From the NCBI RefSeq assembly GCF_021025955.1, contig NZ_JAJNCL010000003.1, forward strand, positions 1-64,000: a stretch of DNA of 64,000 bases. Reading direction: 5' to 3'. Below, one piece after another: positions 25,886 to 33,781 of the stretch. This stretch comes from Rhodococcus qingshengii (GTDB taxonomy: Bacteria > Actinomycetota > Actinomycetes > Mycobacteriales > Mycobacteriaceae). Numbering within the stretch: position 1 is the stretch's first letter; each line of letters starts with the position of its first letter. Both the position numbers and the translations under genes were made by a program. The notes below the pieces were generated by a model. The model made no database searches, was not told the DNA's origin, and worked only from the letters and a program-made list of their open reading frames with translations.

Positions 25886-25996
25886 TTACTCTGCCGACAG
25901 GCCTTCAACGCTTCCGGAGATGAAGTCGAGGAATCCGAAGAGGTCAGCGAAAGCGCCGAGGAAGTCTGAGATGTCGCCGAAACCGATAGTAGGCAT
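25886..25996 (-). CDS. Tiny protein (36 residues), GS-[VI]-EG family, member 2
   Basis: ATG 25996 to TAA 25886. It starts MPTIGFGDISDFLGAFADLF and ends FISGSVEGLSAE. The peptide is hydrophobic, Phe-rich and acidic. AGGAG lies 8 bases upstream, and a perfect terminator hairpin begins 14 bases downstream, so a dedicated mRNA is likely. A possible -10, TAGTGT, is at 26062-26067. It resembles in size and composition the PorA/PorH channel peptides of Corynebacterium, but no sequence identity is claimed. The C terminus matches the tiny gene at 24183. Confidence 0.65.
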   Translation of the reverse strand: MPTIGFGDISDFLGAFADLFGFLDFISGSVEGLSAE

Positions 25997-26549
25997 TGAT
26001 ATTGCTCCTGTCAGTGATGAACTGTCCGTGATGGCGGGCCACTGGCTGGCTGCCGGGGCTAACACTAGAGCCCTTCCGTTACTTTTGCGACACCAAATGT
26101 GTCCGGGACGTTACATTTCAGACCCGCTCAACTGACCTCATATCCACAGGTAACAACCAGTCACGGTGAACAATTTGTCACCATATAGCGCATTCTTGAC
26201 AAAACTCGAACATGGTTCCCGAGAGCAGTTATCGTGCAGCGTCACTGCTGTACCGTGGTTGCAAGTGCGGAACGCTCGACTTCCCCACCCTGAGAGATTC
26301 GCCGTCAAAGGCTCTTACTTGCGAATCGGTGCCAAATCGCCCCATCTCGGGCACATGCACCCTGAGGATGTGCGCAATTTTTCAGCCATAACTTCGGTTA
26401 GCGAGATCTTTACGCCGAAAACGACCGCCCCGACGGCCTGCAGGACCGTACCTATCGGTCATCATAGTGACGCTATTCACACTGATTCGAGCAACTCGAG
26501 GCACCGATAACAACCCGATCTCGACACCGATTGGACGTTCGAGGGCAAA
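25997..26549. other. Gene-poor 553-bp stretch
   Basis: This stretch is more AT-rich than its surroundings. It should contain the promoter and leader of the tiny gene at 25886 (possible -10 TAGTGT at 26062-26067) and that of the PLDc_N gene at 26550. An imperfect palindrome, GGTGAACAATTTGTCACC, lies at 26166-26183. An open frame at 26166-26510 on the forward strand has poor codon use and no ribosome-binding site, and I do not call it a gene. Confidence 0.5.
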
Positions 26550-26789
26550 GTGGAGTTCATGAACGTCACAAAGAAGAAGTCCTGGAGTGAGCTGTCACCC
26601 GCGCAGCGCCGCGTCGTCGCCGTGCTCGCAACGATTCAGTCCCTGTTGGCGATCGCCGCGTGGACAGACCTGGCGCGACGCCCTGCCAATACGGTCAACG
26701 GCAGCAAGAAGAAGTGGGCGGCGATCATCTTCGTCAACTTCTTCGGGCCGCTCGCTTACTTCCGCCGAGGCCGGATTCAGTCGAAATAG
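26550..26789 (+). CDS. Small PLDc_N-type membrane protein
   Basis: 79 residues with two hydrophobic helices: VVAVLATIQSLLAIAAWTDL and KWAAIIFVNFFGPLAYFRRGR. The second ends in the GPLxYFxxGR pattern of the PLDc_N domain, which in cardiolipin synthases precedes the catalytic region; stand-alone versions occur as small membrane proteins of unknown role. The start is GTG 26550 (GAGGG 4 bases before) or ATG 26559. The 3' end overlaps the convergent gene by 13 bases. Confidence 0.72.
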   Translation: MEFMNVTKKKSWSELSPAQRRVVAVLATIQSLLAIAAWTDLARRPANTVNGSKKKWAAIIFVNFFGPLAYFRRGRIQSK

Positions 26790-27718
26790 TCCCAGAACTG
26801 CAGCCACTTCACGGACGCGAAGAGCGTCAGAGTCACTGCGTACACCGCAATTACCGCCGCGACACCGCGCCAGTTCGTGCGGGGAACGGCGCCGTCGACC
26901 GGGTCCAGCCAATGGCGGAACCACCTCGTGACCGTCGGCATCAGGAACCACGTCATGGCGCCGACGCTGACTATCTGGCTCAGCCACATCGAGAGCCATG
27001 GCGGCGCTCCGATCCCGTCGAGCAGCGGACCGAGAAACCTCGACAGCGTCATCACCGTCGGATAGAGAACGAGCAGGATGATCATCGCCGTCTTCCAATT
27101 CGGCGTCGCACGGGTCTGCCCGTTCTCCGTGCGCAGAATCGTGCCGAACGGCGTCGACCGCGTGGTCTCGGTGAAGTCCTCGACTAACTCCGCTCGCAGT
27201 TTCGGTAGTGCCGCGGCCCTTTCGGGCGACGCCATCCACACCGCCAACTGCTGCTCGGTCCTGAACCGAAGGACGGACTTCCACTGGGTGGAATCGGTGA
27301 CCGACCGCAACAACATCACCGACTCGTAGCCTGAAAATCGCGAACTGAGATCGATGAGATGCCGTTGCGTTCGCAGAAACTCGTTCTCCTTACCCACGAC
27401 GACGGCGTGGTCGTACACACCGATACCGGGCGGCGGCAGAACGCCGTCGACCAGTACCAGATCACTCGTCTGCGCGAGAATTCCCGTTGCCGCAGCAAAT
27501 CTTTCGAGATCGCGGCGTTCGCCCGATTCCAGCCAACGATGAAGATCGTCGGCACTGTCGAAAGTGACGGACAACCCGTGCGACACCGGTTCCGGTTGAT
27601 CACTGATGCCACAGCTCACGTAGCCGTCGAATCGACCGGCGATCTCGGCCGCACGCTCTACCCACGCCCGGAATCCCGAACTCGTTCGGTGGTACCCGGT
27701 GATGGCGGTTGCGGACAC
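26777..27718 (-). CDS. Antibiotic-biosynthesis-monooxygenase (ABM) domain membrane protein
   Basis: 313 residues. Two ABM-type ferredoxin-like repeats occupy about residues 1-85 and 95-185 (FDSADDLHRWLESGERRDLE; FRTEQQLAVWMASPERAAA), followed by three or four transmembrane helices at 215-310. ABM-membrane fusions of this type are common but uncharacterised in proteobacteria and actinobacteria. The GTG start at 27718 is 1 base after the guaD stop, so the genes are cotranscribed. ABM domains bind or oxidise small aromatic or haem-like ligands; no catalytic residue can be named here. Confidence 0.75.
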   Translation of the reverse strand: MSATAITGYHRTSSGFRAWVERAAEIAGRFDGYVSCGISDQPEPVSHGLSVTFDSADDLHRWLESGERRDLERFAAATGILAQTSDLVLVDGVLPPPGIGVYDHAVVVGKENEFLRTQRHLIDLSSRFSGYESVMLLRSVTDSTQWKSVLRFRTEQQLAVWMASPERAAALPKLRAELVEDFTETTRSTPFGTILRTENGQTRATPNWKTAMIILLVLYPTVMTLSRFLGPLLDGIGAPPWLSMWLSQIVSVGAMTWFLMPTVTRWFRHWLDPVDGAVPRTNWRGVAAVIAVYAVTLTLFASVKWLQFWDYFD

Positions 27719-27719
27719 G

Positions 27720-29120
27720 TCAGCCCGACACCCGGCGCCCTTGCACGTACACGTGCGCAATCGCAGGTTCGCGCATCGCCATCAGAAGCCCGAACAGCGT
27801 CTGGTCGCGGGCGAGTATCGGATCATCCGAACGCGTTCCATGGTTGACGAGCCCGGCGAGCGGCGGCCACCCGGACGGATCGATCACCAGGAAGTCGGCC
27901 TCTTTGCCCTCGTCGAAGTTGCCGATCCGGTTCTCCATGTCCAGCGCGCGAGCACCGGCGAGAGTTCCGGTGAACAACAGCTCGGCGGGATGCATCGACA
28001 CGCTGTCGTCGCCGGCCTCGGAGATGTGAACCTTGAAGGCGTCGCCGAGGACTCGGGTGAGCAGGCATTCGTCGCCGCCGCCGAAGTCCGATCCGATCGC
28101 GATGTTGACCCCTGACGCAACGGTTCGTTTCCACGGCATGGTGCCGGAGCCGAGAAACTGTTGGGACGTCGGACAATGTGCGATCGAGGTTCCGGTCTCG
28201 GCCATTCGTGCGAGTTCGGAATCCTGGCAATGCACCGAGTGCGCGAGAATCGCGCGCGGACCCAGGAAGCTCTTTCCACCGACCTGCGAGCCGGGTAGGA
28301 ATTTGCCGTCGTACGTGTCGAGGTAGGTCTCGACCTCGTACTCGGCAAGTGTGGTTGCCACCTCGCCGGTCCCGGGCCGATTGTTCTCGTTGAGGTGACT
28401 GTGGAAGTAGACGCCGCGGTCGCGGACCGAGTCGTACAACTCCCCCAACTCCTTCAGCGTCCGGGTCGTCACCGCGAGGGAGAACCGCGGAACCACCGCG
28501 ACGTGAACCAACGCAGTGTTCACGTCACCGGTGTCGGCCGCGTGCCACTGGTCGATCTCCTCGCGGGTGAGTCTGATCGCGTCCTCTTCCGAGGTGATCA
28601 GTGCGGCAGCGGAGGCCGGGCCGGTGGTTTGAATACCCCGGCCGCTGACTACCCGAAGGCCGCGTTTCAGAGTTTCCGAGAACAACGCGTCCTGCGCGTG
28701 CGGGAAAGCCGATCCGAACACCATCGCGGCCGTGGTTCCCGTGGCGATTCGGCGAGCGCAGAAGGCCTCGGCAGCGTGCTGGGCGAACTCCGGATCAGCG
28801 AATCTCGATTCGGAGGGAAAGACGCACAGGTCGAGCCACTCGAGTAGTTGGCCGCCGCCGTATGCATCGCCGGCGTAGGTCTGCGGGAAATGAATGTGTG
28901 CATCGACGAATCCGGGCAGCAGGAAACCCGGTCGGTGGTCGTGGGTTTCAGCGCCTTCGAGATCGCTCGGGAGTGATTCGAATTCTCCGCAGTAGACGAT
29001 CGTTCCGGCATCGTCGATCGCCAAGACGCCGTCGGGGATCGAGACGAGCGACTGCGCCGCATCCTCTACCGTCGGACGACCGGAGATGTGGAAGACATGG
29101 CCTCGATGAAGGTGCGTCAC
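27720..29120 (-). CDS. guaD: Guanine deaminase
   Basis: 466 residues of the amidohydrolase superfamily. Zinc ligands are visible in PGFVDAHIHFPQ, FHSHLNEN, AHSVHC and GSDFGGGDE. The HIHFPQ motif is characteristic of guanine deaminase, which converts guanine to xanthine in purine salvage or degradation. The start is ATG 29120. It is followed after 1 base by the ABM membrane gene, an unexplained pairing; no xanthine dehydrogenase genes are nearby. Confidence 0.9.
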   Translation of the reverse strand: MTHLHRGHVFHISGRPTVEDAAQSLVSIPDGVLAIDDAGTIVYCGEFESLPSDLEGAETHDHRPGFLLPGFVDAHIHFPQTYAGDAYGGGQLLEWLDLCVFPSESRFADPEFAQHAAEAFCARRIATGTTAAMVFGSAFPHAQDALFSETLKRGLRVVSGRGIQTTGPASAAALITSEEDAIRLTREEIDQWHAADTGDVNTALVHVAVVPRFSLAVTTRTLKELGELYDSVRDRGVYFHSHLNENNRPGTGEVATTLAEYEVETYLDTYDGKFLPGSQVGGKSFLGPRAILAHSVHCQDSELARMAETGTSIAHCPTSQQFLGSGTMPWKRTVASGVNIAIGSDFGGGDECLLTRVLGDAFKVHISEAGDDSVSMHPAELLFTGTLAGARALDMENRIGNFDEGKEADFLVIDPSGWPPLAGLVNHGTRSDDPILARDQTLFGLLMAMREPAIAHVYVQGRRVSG

Positions 29121-29189
29121 TTACTGAGCAAAGCACAAAACTACCCGGCGCCGCGCGGCGAATGCTGTCCTTTTTGTCAGATATTGGGA

Positions 29190-29969
29190 TCAAGCAAGAG
29201 TTGCATGCCAAACAAGAGCCGCAGCCAGCGCGCCCGCCCCGTTCAACGACCAATGCAGAGCAATCGGCGCAAGCAGGCTGCCGCTGCGATGACGAAGCCA
29301 GGTGAAGACGAGACCGGCTGCAGCGGTGGCGAGAACAGCCCCGAGGATTCCGGCGACCTGACCGACAACTCCGGTACCGAGAAAGCCGGAAAGCCCTTCG
29401 TTGCCGCTGGTCAAACCCATCGACGACGCGATGTGCCACAGGCCGAACATCAATGAACCGGCCGCTGCCACGCCCCGGAATCCACTGACCCGGTTCAATG
29501 TGCCGTGCAGGACGCCACGGAAAGCCAACTCTTCGGGAATGACGGTCTGGAGCGGAATGACGATCATCGACGCGATGATGGCGCCGGAAATTGTGGCGTA
29601 GCGATCCGCCATGAAGAAGGGGCGCGTAAGCGGAAGTAGCGCTCCGACGGCGACAACCGTCAGCACCAGGCCGACGGCGGCAAGGGCGTACTTTGAACCC
29701 TTCCGCAGGTCACGAGGCGACAGCCCGAGCTCCGCCCACCCCATCCCCCGGCGTTTGGTGAGCGCCAACAGAACAAGAGCAGAGATAGGTACCGTGGCGA
29801 TGCTCGCCCACGCGGTGGTGAAGTGTGCAATCAGATTGGTTCCCACCAGCACCACGATCACAACAGCAATATCCACGTATGCATGCATCCGCGGAAAACG
29901 AGGTGCAGTCGCTTCGATCTCCACTGGACCGATCTCCACTGGGCCGCCGCTCGTTAGCTGAAAGTTCAC
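29190..29969 (-). CDS. CPBP-family intramembrane metalloprotease
   Basis: 259 residues with about seven transmembrane helices. The family motifs are PEELAFRG (EExxxR), FGLWH (FxxxH) and HWSLNG. CPBP/Abi proteins are putative intramembrane proteases, some linked to bacteriocin immunity. I chose GTG 29969 because TACACT, a good -10 hexamer, lies 7 bases upstream, indicating a leaderless mRNA; the frame could also begin at 30026. The N-terminal residues include a duplicated GPVEIGPVEI from a short DNA repeat. Confidence 0.78.
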   Translation of the reverse strand: MNFQLTSGGPVEIGPVEIEATAPRFPRMHAYVDIAVVIVVLVGTNLIAHFTTAWASIATVPISALVLLALTKRRGMGWAELGLSPRDLRKGSKYALAAVGLVLTVVAVGALLPLTRPFFMADRYATISGAIIASMIVIPLQTVIPEELAFRGVLHGTLNRVSGFRGVAAAGSLMFGLWHIASSMGLTSGNEGLSGFLGTGVVGQVAGILGAVLATAAAGLVFTWLRHRSGSLLAPIALHWSLNGAGALAAALVWHATLA

Positions 29970-30056
29970 TTTGTCCAGTGTACCGGCGCACGAGAACTGC
30001 CCGCCACTGTTTGCGAACACGCTCACAGTGACGGGCAGATCCCGAAACAGCTCTGA

Positions 30057-31040
30057 TCAGGCGCCGAGCGTGCTCGCAAACTTCGGAACGGCGTTGTCGA
30101 TTGCGTAGGTCAACCCCGGTACCGAGCCACTCGAGAACGCATTGACGAGTGAAACGTCATCGAGGATCAACAAGTGTCCCTGTTGGGCCGACGGAATTGC
30201 CCGCAACAGCGGATCGTTCGCAAACGCACTGCTGTCGAGGAAGATCGGGAACAGCACGGTGAGATCGGCGTCGAACAGGTTGAGGTTCTCGTTGGCGACC
30301 GGAACGTAGAAGTTGCCGGTGGCCTTCTCGGTGATCGCGGCCGGAATCGTGAAACCGAGACGCGTCATGAAGTCCGCGCGTGCGTCGCCGGGTACGTAGG
30401 CGCCGTAACCGTCTGAACTGTAGGCGCCGACCGCCGCGGTCTTGCCCGCGAATTTCGGATTGGCGGCGATAGCGGCGTCGAACTTGGCGTCGAGGCCGTC
30501 GAGTAGCGCCTTGCCTTCCGCTTCTTTGCCGAGTGCCTCGGCGACGAGTTCGGTCTGCTGCTCGACCGTCGTCCCGTAGGCCGTGGCGAGACCTGGAGGC
30601 GGCCCGACCGTCGGCGCGATGGCACTGAGCTTGTCGTATGTCGCCTGCGTGTTGTCGCTTCGCGTCCACAGAATGAGGTCCGGTTCGAGTGCGATGACGT
30701 CTTCGACGCTCAGATCCATCGTTCCGAGGATCTTCGGGTCGGCGGTGAACTCGTCCGCAATCCACGGTCCGACGCCCTTGCCGCCGAACGCCATCCAGTC
30801 CGCGACGCCCACTGGTTGAGTGCCAAGAGCGAGTGCCGTCTCGGCATCCGACCAACCCAGCGCCACGACGCGCTGCGGGTCGGCCGGGACCTCGACGTCG
30901 CCGAACATCGTCGAAATGGTTGCGCCCGCCTCAGCCGGTGCGTCAGCACTGTCGCTGGTGCAACCGGCAAGCCCGACGACGGCAAGCGAGGCTGCCAGCG
31001 CCGTGACTGCAACCTTCATTCGAGAGACTTTGATCCGCAT
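30057..31040 (-). CDS. Iron-siderophore-binding lipoprotein (FecB/FepB type)
   Basis: 327 residues. The signal peptide ends in a lipobox, LAGC, near residue 27. The body is a helical-backbone (class III) periplasmic binding protein: RVVALGWSDAETALALG and EDVIALEPDLILW are typical. It would deliver Fe(III)-siderophore to an ABC importer in the cell membrane. No permease or ATPase gene is adjacent, so it is an orphan. ATG 31040 has GGAG 11 bases upstream. An IdeR-type iron box lies 35 bases before the start. Confidence 0.85.
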   Translation of the reverse strand: MRIKVSRMKVAVTALAASLAVVGLAGCTSDSADAPAEAGATISTMFGDVEVPADPQRVVALGWSDAETALALGTQPVGVADWMAFGGKGVGPWIADEFTADPKILGTMDLSVEDVIALEPDLILWTRSDNTQATYDKLSAIAPTVGPPPGLATAYGTTVEQQTELVAEALGKEAEGKALLDGLDAKFDAAIAANPKFAGKTAAVGAYSSDGYGAYVPGDARADFMTRLGFTIPAAITEKATGNFYVPVANENLNLFDADLTVLFPIFLDSSAFANDPLLRAIPSAQQGHLLILDDVSLVNAFSSGSVPGLTYAIDNAVPKFASTLGA

Positions 31041-31074
31041 GGTTACAAGCACTCCTCCAACGCTCCAGCGAGAA

Positions 31075-31093
31075 TTAGGGAAGGCTAGCATCA
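31075..31093 (-). promoter_or_regulatory. IdeR/DtxR iron box-like site
   Basis: TTAGGGAAGGCTAGCATCA matches 14 of 19 positions of the consensus TTAGGTTAGGCTAACCTAA. It sits 35 bases upstream of the siderophore-binding lipoprotein start, the expected place for iron-dependent repression. The match is moderate. Confidence 0.55.
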
Positions 31094-31129
31094 GCTAAGG
31101 AAGACTGTCGCCCATCGGCCAGATCGTGT

Positions 31130-31609
31130 TCAGGATGCGCTTGCGGCCTTGTCGAGTTCCGCGATATCGATCTTCTTCATCTTCATCATCGCGTCCGTGA
31201 CGAGTTGCGCCTTGGCTCGATCTGGATCCTTCATCAGTTCGAGAAGACGATTCGGGACTACCTGCCAGGACAGTCCGAACTTGTCCTTGGCCCAGCCGCA
31301 CGGGCCTTCTTCCCCACCTTCGGTCAGTCGGGACCAGTAGTGATCGACCTCAGCCTGATCGGTGCACGGAATCTCGAAAGACACGGCCTCCGAGAACGTG
31401 AACATCGGTCCGCCGTTCAATCCGGTGAATCGCTGACCGCCGAGCTCGAAGCTGACGGTCATCACCGATCCCGCCGGCATTCCGGAGGGCGATCCCTCGA
31501 CGTACCTTTCGATTCCGAGTATCTGCCCGGAACCGAACACCGAGATGTAGAAATTCGCTGCTTCTTCTGCTTGGTTGTCGAACCACAAACAGGGAGTGAT
31601 GGAAGGCAC
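31130..31609 (-). CDS. PhnB-like VOC-family protein
   Basis: 159 residues. PCLWFDNQAEEAANFYISVF and GPMFTFSEAVSFEIPC are the signature of the PhnB/3-demethylubiquinone methyltransferase-like branch of the vicinal-oxygen-chelate fold. Members are small dimeric metal-binding proteins, mostly without known substrate. Starts at GTG 31609, with AAGGA about 6 bases upstream. It is upstream of the siderophore-binding gene on the same strand, separated by the iron box. Confidence 0.82.
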   Translation of the reverse strand: MPSITPCLWFDNQAEEAANFYISVFGSGQILGIERYVEGSPSGMPAGSVMTVSFELGGQRFTGLNGGPMFTFSEAVSFEIPCTDQAEVDHYWSRLTEGGEEGPCGWAKDKFGLSWQVVPNRLLELMKDPDRAKAQLVTDAMMKMKKIDIAELDKAASAS

Positions 31610-31694
31610 GTTCTGTCCTTGTCGGAGAGGTTACGAATCGGGTGTGCAGGGTTATAGACCCGACCCGAGACGAAAACTCATCGCCAGGAACTGC

Positions 31695-32681
31695 TCAAGC
31701 GGACAACGCAGATTCAAGGATCGGCCAGGAACGAACGAGTTCGTCGCGCCAGTACGGCCAACCGTGCGTCCCCACCGGTTGCGCGCTGCGGGTGACATCG
31801 ACTCCTCGATCGCGCAGCACCTGCGTGATCTGGTCGGTGCACACGTTCGATCCCAGTTCCATGACTCCGCCCACGACCAGTACACGACCCAGCGCAGGAG
31901 TATCGAGGGTTTCGTGCGGGCCTGGCAGTCCCGATCCCGACGCAAGGTACACCTTGGTTCCACGGAGCTTGTCGGCATTGGCGAAGATGTCGTGCTCTTG
32001 CCAAGCCTCACTGCCGGCCGGACCCCACATCTGCTCCGAACGGGCATTTCCGTTGATGACCACAAGATCGGTCAACGCCTTGCCGAATCCTCCGACGGTT
32101 GTGTAGCAGCCGCTGTAGCCGGCGACCGCGTCGTACAACCCGGCTGAACGTTGGGCCAGGATCAGCGCAGCTTCTGCGCCCATCGAGATCCCGCCGATTG
32201 CGTTGTGCCCGTTGGTCGCGAACCTCTCGTCGATCAGTGAGGGAAGCTCTCTTGTCAGGAACGTCTCCCACTTCAGACGACCGAATTTCGGGTGATCTTC
32301 CTGCCAATCGGTGTACATGGTGCCGGTTCCACCGATGGGGAGTACGACGTTCACATTCTTGTCGGAGAAGAACGGCACGATATCGCCGTTAGTCTGGGCC
32401 AACCAGTTGTTCTCCTCGATCTGCCCGGAATTGCCGTCCAGGAGATACAGCGTCCCGCGCGGTTCCGAGCGGTCAGCCGGAAGCAGCACTTTCACCGTCA
32501 TGGTGCGCCCCATGGCGGGACTCACGACGTCGAGAAGAACCAAGCGTGAGGACAGCTCGGTGACGCTCGTTATCTTCGGAGCCTCGTCGGCGAGTGCGGT
32601 CGACGGCAGTACAAGAAGTGAAGTCAGGGCGAGCGCGCCGACAAGAACAACGCTTCGAAGGCTCGCTCGACGGGAACTCAC
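31695..32681 (-). CDS. Mycolyltransferase (antigen 85 / Cmt family)
   Basis: 328 residues from GTG 32681, which overlaps the stop of the preceding pseudogene (GTGA). A Sec signal peptide ends near residue 31 (STALA-DEAPK). The esterase fold is intact: the nucleophile is in GGISMGAEAA, and the catalytic histidine is probably in GTHGWPYWRDEL. The family transfers mycolic acid to trehalose, arabinogalactan or, in corynebacteria, to small porin peptides. A longer start at ATG 32744 overlaps the upstream gene by 67 bases and is less likely. Two tiny genes upstream on the same strand make porin O-mycolylation an attractive idea. Confidence 0.85.
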   Translation of the reverse strand: MSSRRASLRSVVLVGALALTSLLVLPSTALADEAPKITSVTELSSRLVLLDVVSPAMGRTMTVKVLLPADRSEPRGTLYLLDGNSGQIEENNWLAQTNGDIVPFFSDKNVNVVLPIGGTGTMYTDWQEDHPKFGRLKWETFLTRELPSLIDERFATNGHNAIGGISMGAEAALILAQRSAGLYDAVAGYSGCYTTVGGFGKALTDLVVINGNARSEQMWGPAGSEAWQEHDIFANADKLRGTKVYLASGSGLPGPHETLDTPALGRVLVVGGVMELGSNVCTDQITQVLRDRGVDVTRSAQPVGTHGWPYWRDELVRSWPILESALSA

Positions 32682-33264
32682 ACGCCGAGCGACGCGGCGA
32701 TCATCGGCCACGAGTCGTGTAAGTCGTCTTCCCAGTATCCCCATGAATGCGTTCCTGCCGGCTTGAAGTTGTAGCGAATGTTGTTCATACCCAATGCGTT
32801 CGTCTTGTCCGCAAGCTGGGTGGTGCAGTGGTGAGTTGCTGCCTCGATTCCGCCACCGAGAACAAGCTGCACCGCGAAATCTGTGACATCGTTGCCGATC
32901 CGTGGATAGGCAAGCGTGTCGTACGGACCCGGAATCCCGGTTGCGGTAGTGATGTACATCGGGATTCGAGGTAGCTTGTCCGCGTTGACAACCGGGTCGT
33001 GAGCCGGCCAACCCGGACCATCGTACGGACCCCACATGTTGACCCCGTTGTTGTCGCCGGATTTCGCGAGGCCGGGGTCCGGCCGCTCCCAATCGGTGTA
33101 GTAGCTGAACGCCCCATCGACGGTGAGTACACCGAGATGTCGACCAGCCTGCTGTCCACTGACTGAGCGTGTCCTGGTGCTGCGAGGAGCTCGGGCCCAC
33201 ATACGGCCGTGGTCAACGCCACGAAGACGCGGAAAACCGTTCGCAAAGCGCAAGTCTCGATCAT
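32678..33264 (-). pseudogene. Decayed mycolyltransferase with the catalytic serine region deleted
   Basis: Two frames together look like a mycolyltransferase. Frame one starts at ATG 33264 with a signal peptide and DSRLVDISVYSPSMGR. About 95 bases before the frames part, the second frame takes over with DGAFSYYTDWERPDPG and continues to GTHSWGYWEDDLHDSW. The usual stretch between SPSMGR and GAFSYYTDWE is missing. So is the segment between WERPDPG and NMWGPYDGPGW, which in intact relatives (compare GGISMGAEAA of the gene downstream) holds the nucleophile serine. Two deletions, one frame-shifting, explain this. The first gene probably no longer gives an active enzyme. Confidence 0.75.
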
Positions 33265-33358
33265 CGGGGTCGATCTCTTCGGCAGCGGAACTTTTCGAAC
33301 GGTACCGCCTGAAAGAGACAACCCAACGTGATCGGAAAAACTCGATCCGGTCGACGCG

Positions 33359-33391
33359 GAAAGGCTCACGCACCGAGTGCGTGAGCCTTTC
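33359..33391. terminator. Perfect 14-base hairpin between tiny gene and mycolyltransferase
   Basis: GAAAGGCTCACGCA-CCGAG-TGCGTGAGCCTTTC is a perfect stem. It lies 15 bases beyond the stop of the tiny gene at 33406 (reverse strand), so it may end that transcript and insulate it from the mycolyltransferase genes. T-runs are short on both sides. Confidence 0.7.
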
Positions 33392-33405
33392 TCGTCAGAC
33401 GACGC

Positions 33406-33516
33406 TTACTTGGGCGTAACCGTGCCGCCGCTGAGCTCGGTCAGCGCATTGAAGAATGCGGTGCCGACGCTGTTGACAGCCGTGACGACGGTTCCCACGA
33501 TTTCGATGGATCCCAT
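33406..33516 (-). CDS. Tiny protein (36 residues) upstream of mycolyltransferase genes
   Basis: ATG 33516 to TAA 33406, starting MGSIEIVGTVVTAVNSVGTA and ending LSGGTVTPK. AGGAG lies 5 bases upstream. One amphipathic or hydrophobic helix is predicted; there is no cleavable signal peptide. It follows a 43-codon gene on the same strand by 80 bases and is closed by a perfect hairpin. The size, paired arrangement and neighbouring mycolyltransferase recall PorA/PorH of Corynebacterium (45 and 57 residues, no signal peptide, O-mycolylated). The relation is inferred from context, not from sequence identity. Confidence 0.65.
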   Translation of the reverse strand: MGSIEIVGTVVTAVNSVGTAFFNALTELSGGTVTPK

Positions 33517-33596
33517 GAAAACTCCTACAGTTGTTTAGGTCTCGGTCACCCGAGCGGAAGTTGTGTGACAGAACAGTCCGATTCCGACGAGCGGAA

Positions 33597-33728
33597 TCAG
33601 CCGAGCGGCTTGAGGCTGCCCGTGTTCGTCTGAACCGAACCGATGAAGGTTTCGAACAACTGGTCGCCGGCACCAACCGAGCCGAGGCCCTTGAGTGCAA
33701 GTTCGACGATCGACATCAGTGAACCCAT
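33597..33728 (-). CDS. Tiny protein (43 residues), first of the pair
   Basis: ATG 33728 to TGA 33597, starting MGSLMSIVELALKGLGSVGA and ending NTGSLKPLG. AGGAG is 6 bases upstream. Its MGS start and C-terminal Pro-Leu-Gly/Thr-Pro-Lys-like ends parallel the second tiny gene. Ser and Thr residues that could be O-acylated are plentiful. The AT-rich 270 bases upstream hold the promoter and a palindrome at 33782-33799. The hypothesis is a two-peptide cell-wall channel; another possibility is a bacteriocin-like or signalling peptide pair. Confidence 0.65.
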   Translation of the reverse strand: MGSLMSIVELALKGLGSVGAGDQLFETFIGSVQTNTGSLKPLG

Positions 33729-33781
33729 GTGAATCTCCTAGAGAAGTCAGAGGTCAGCTGTCAAGAAGCACCCGACAGTGC

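Noticed and set aside
26166..26183. GGTGAACAATTTGTCACC as a CRP-type site
   Set aside because: The half-sites are spaced by 8, not 6, and several inner positions are unpaired; no regulated gene starts right beside it.
26166..26510. 114-codon forward frame in the gene-poor stretch
   Set aside because: No ribosome-binding site, irregular codon use, Thr/Ser-rich without structure; treated as non-coding.
32744..33200. Upstream extension of the mycolyltransferase frame
   Set aside because: It runs through the pseudogene; the signal peptide starts best at GTG 32681, which overlaps the pseudogene stop.
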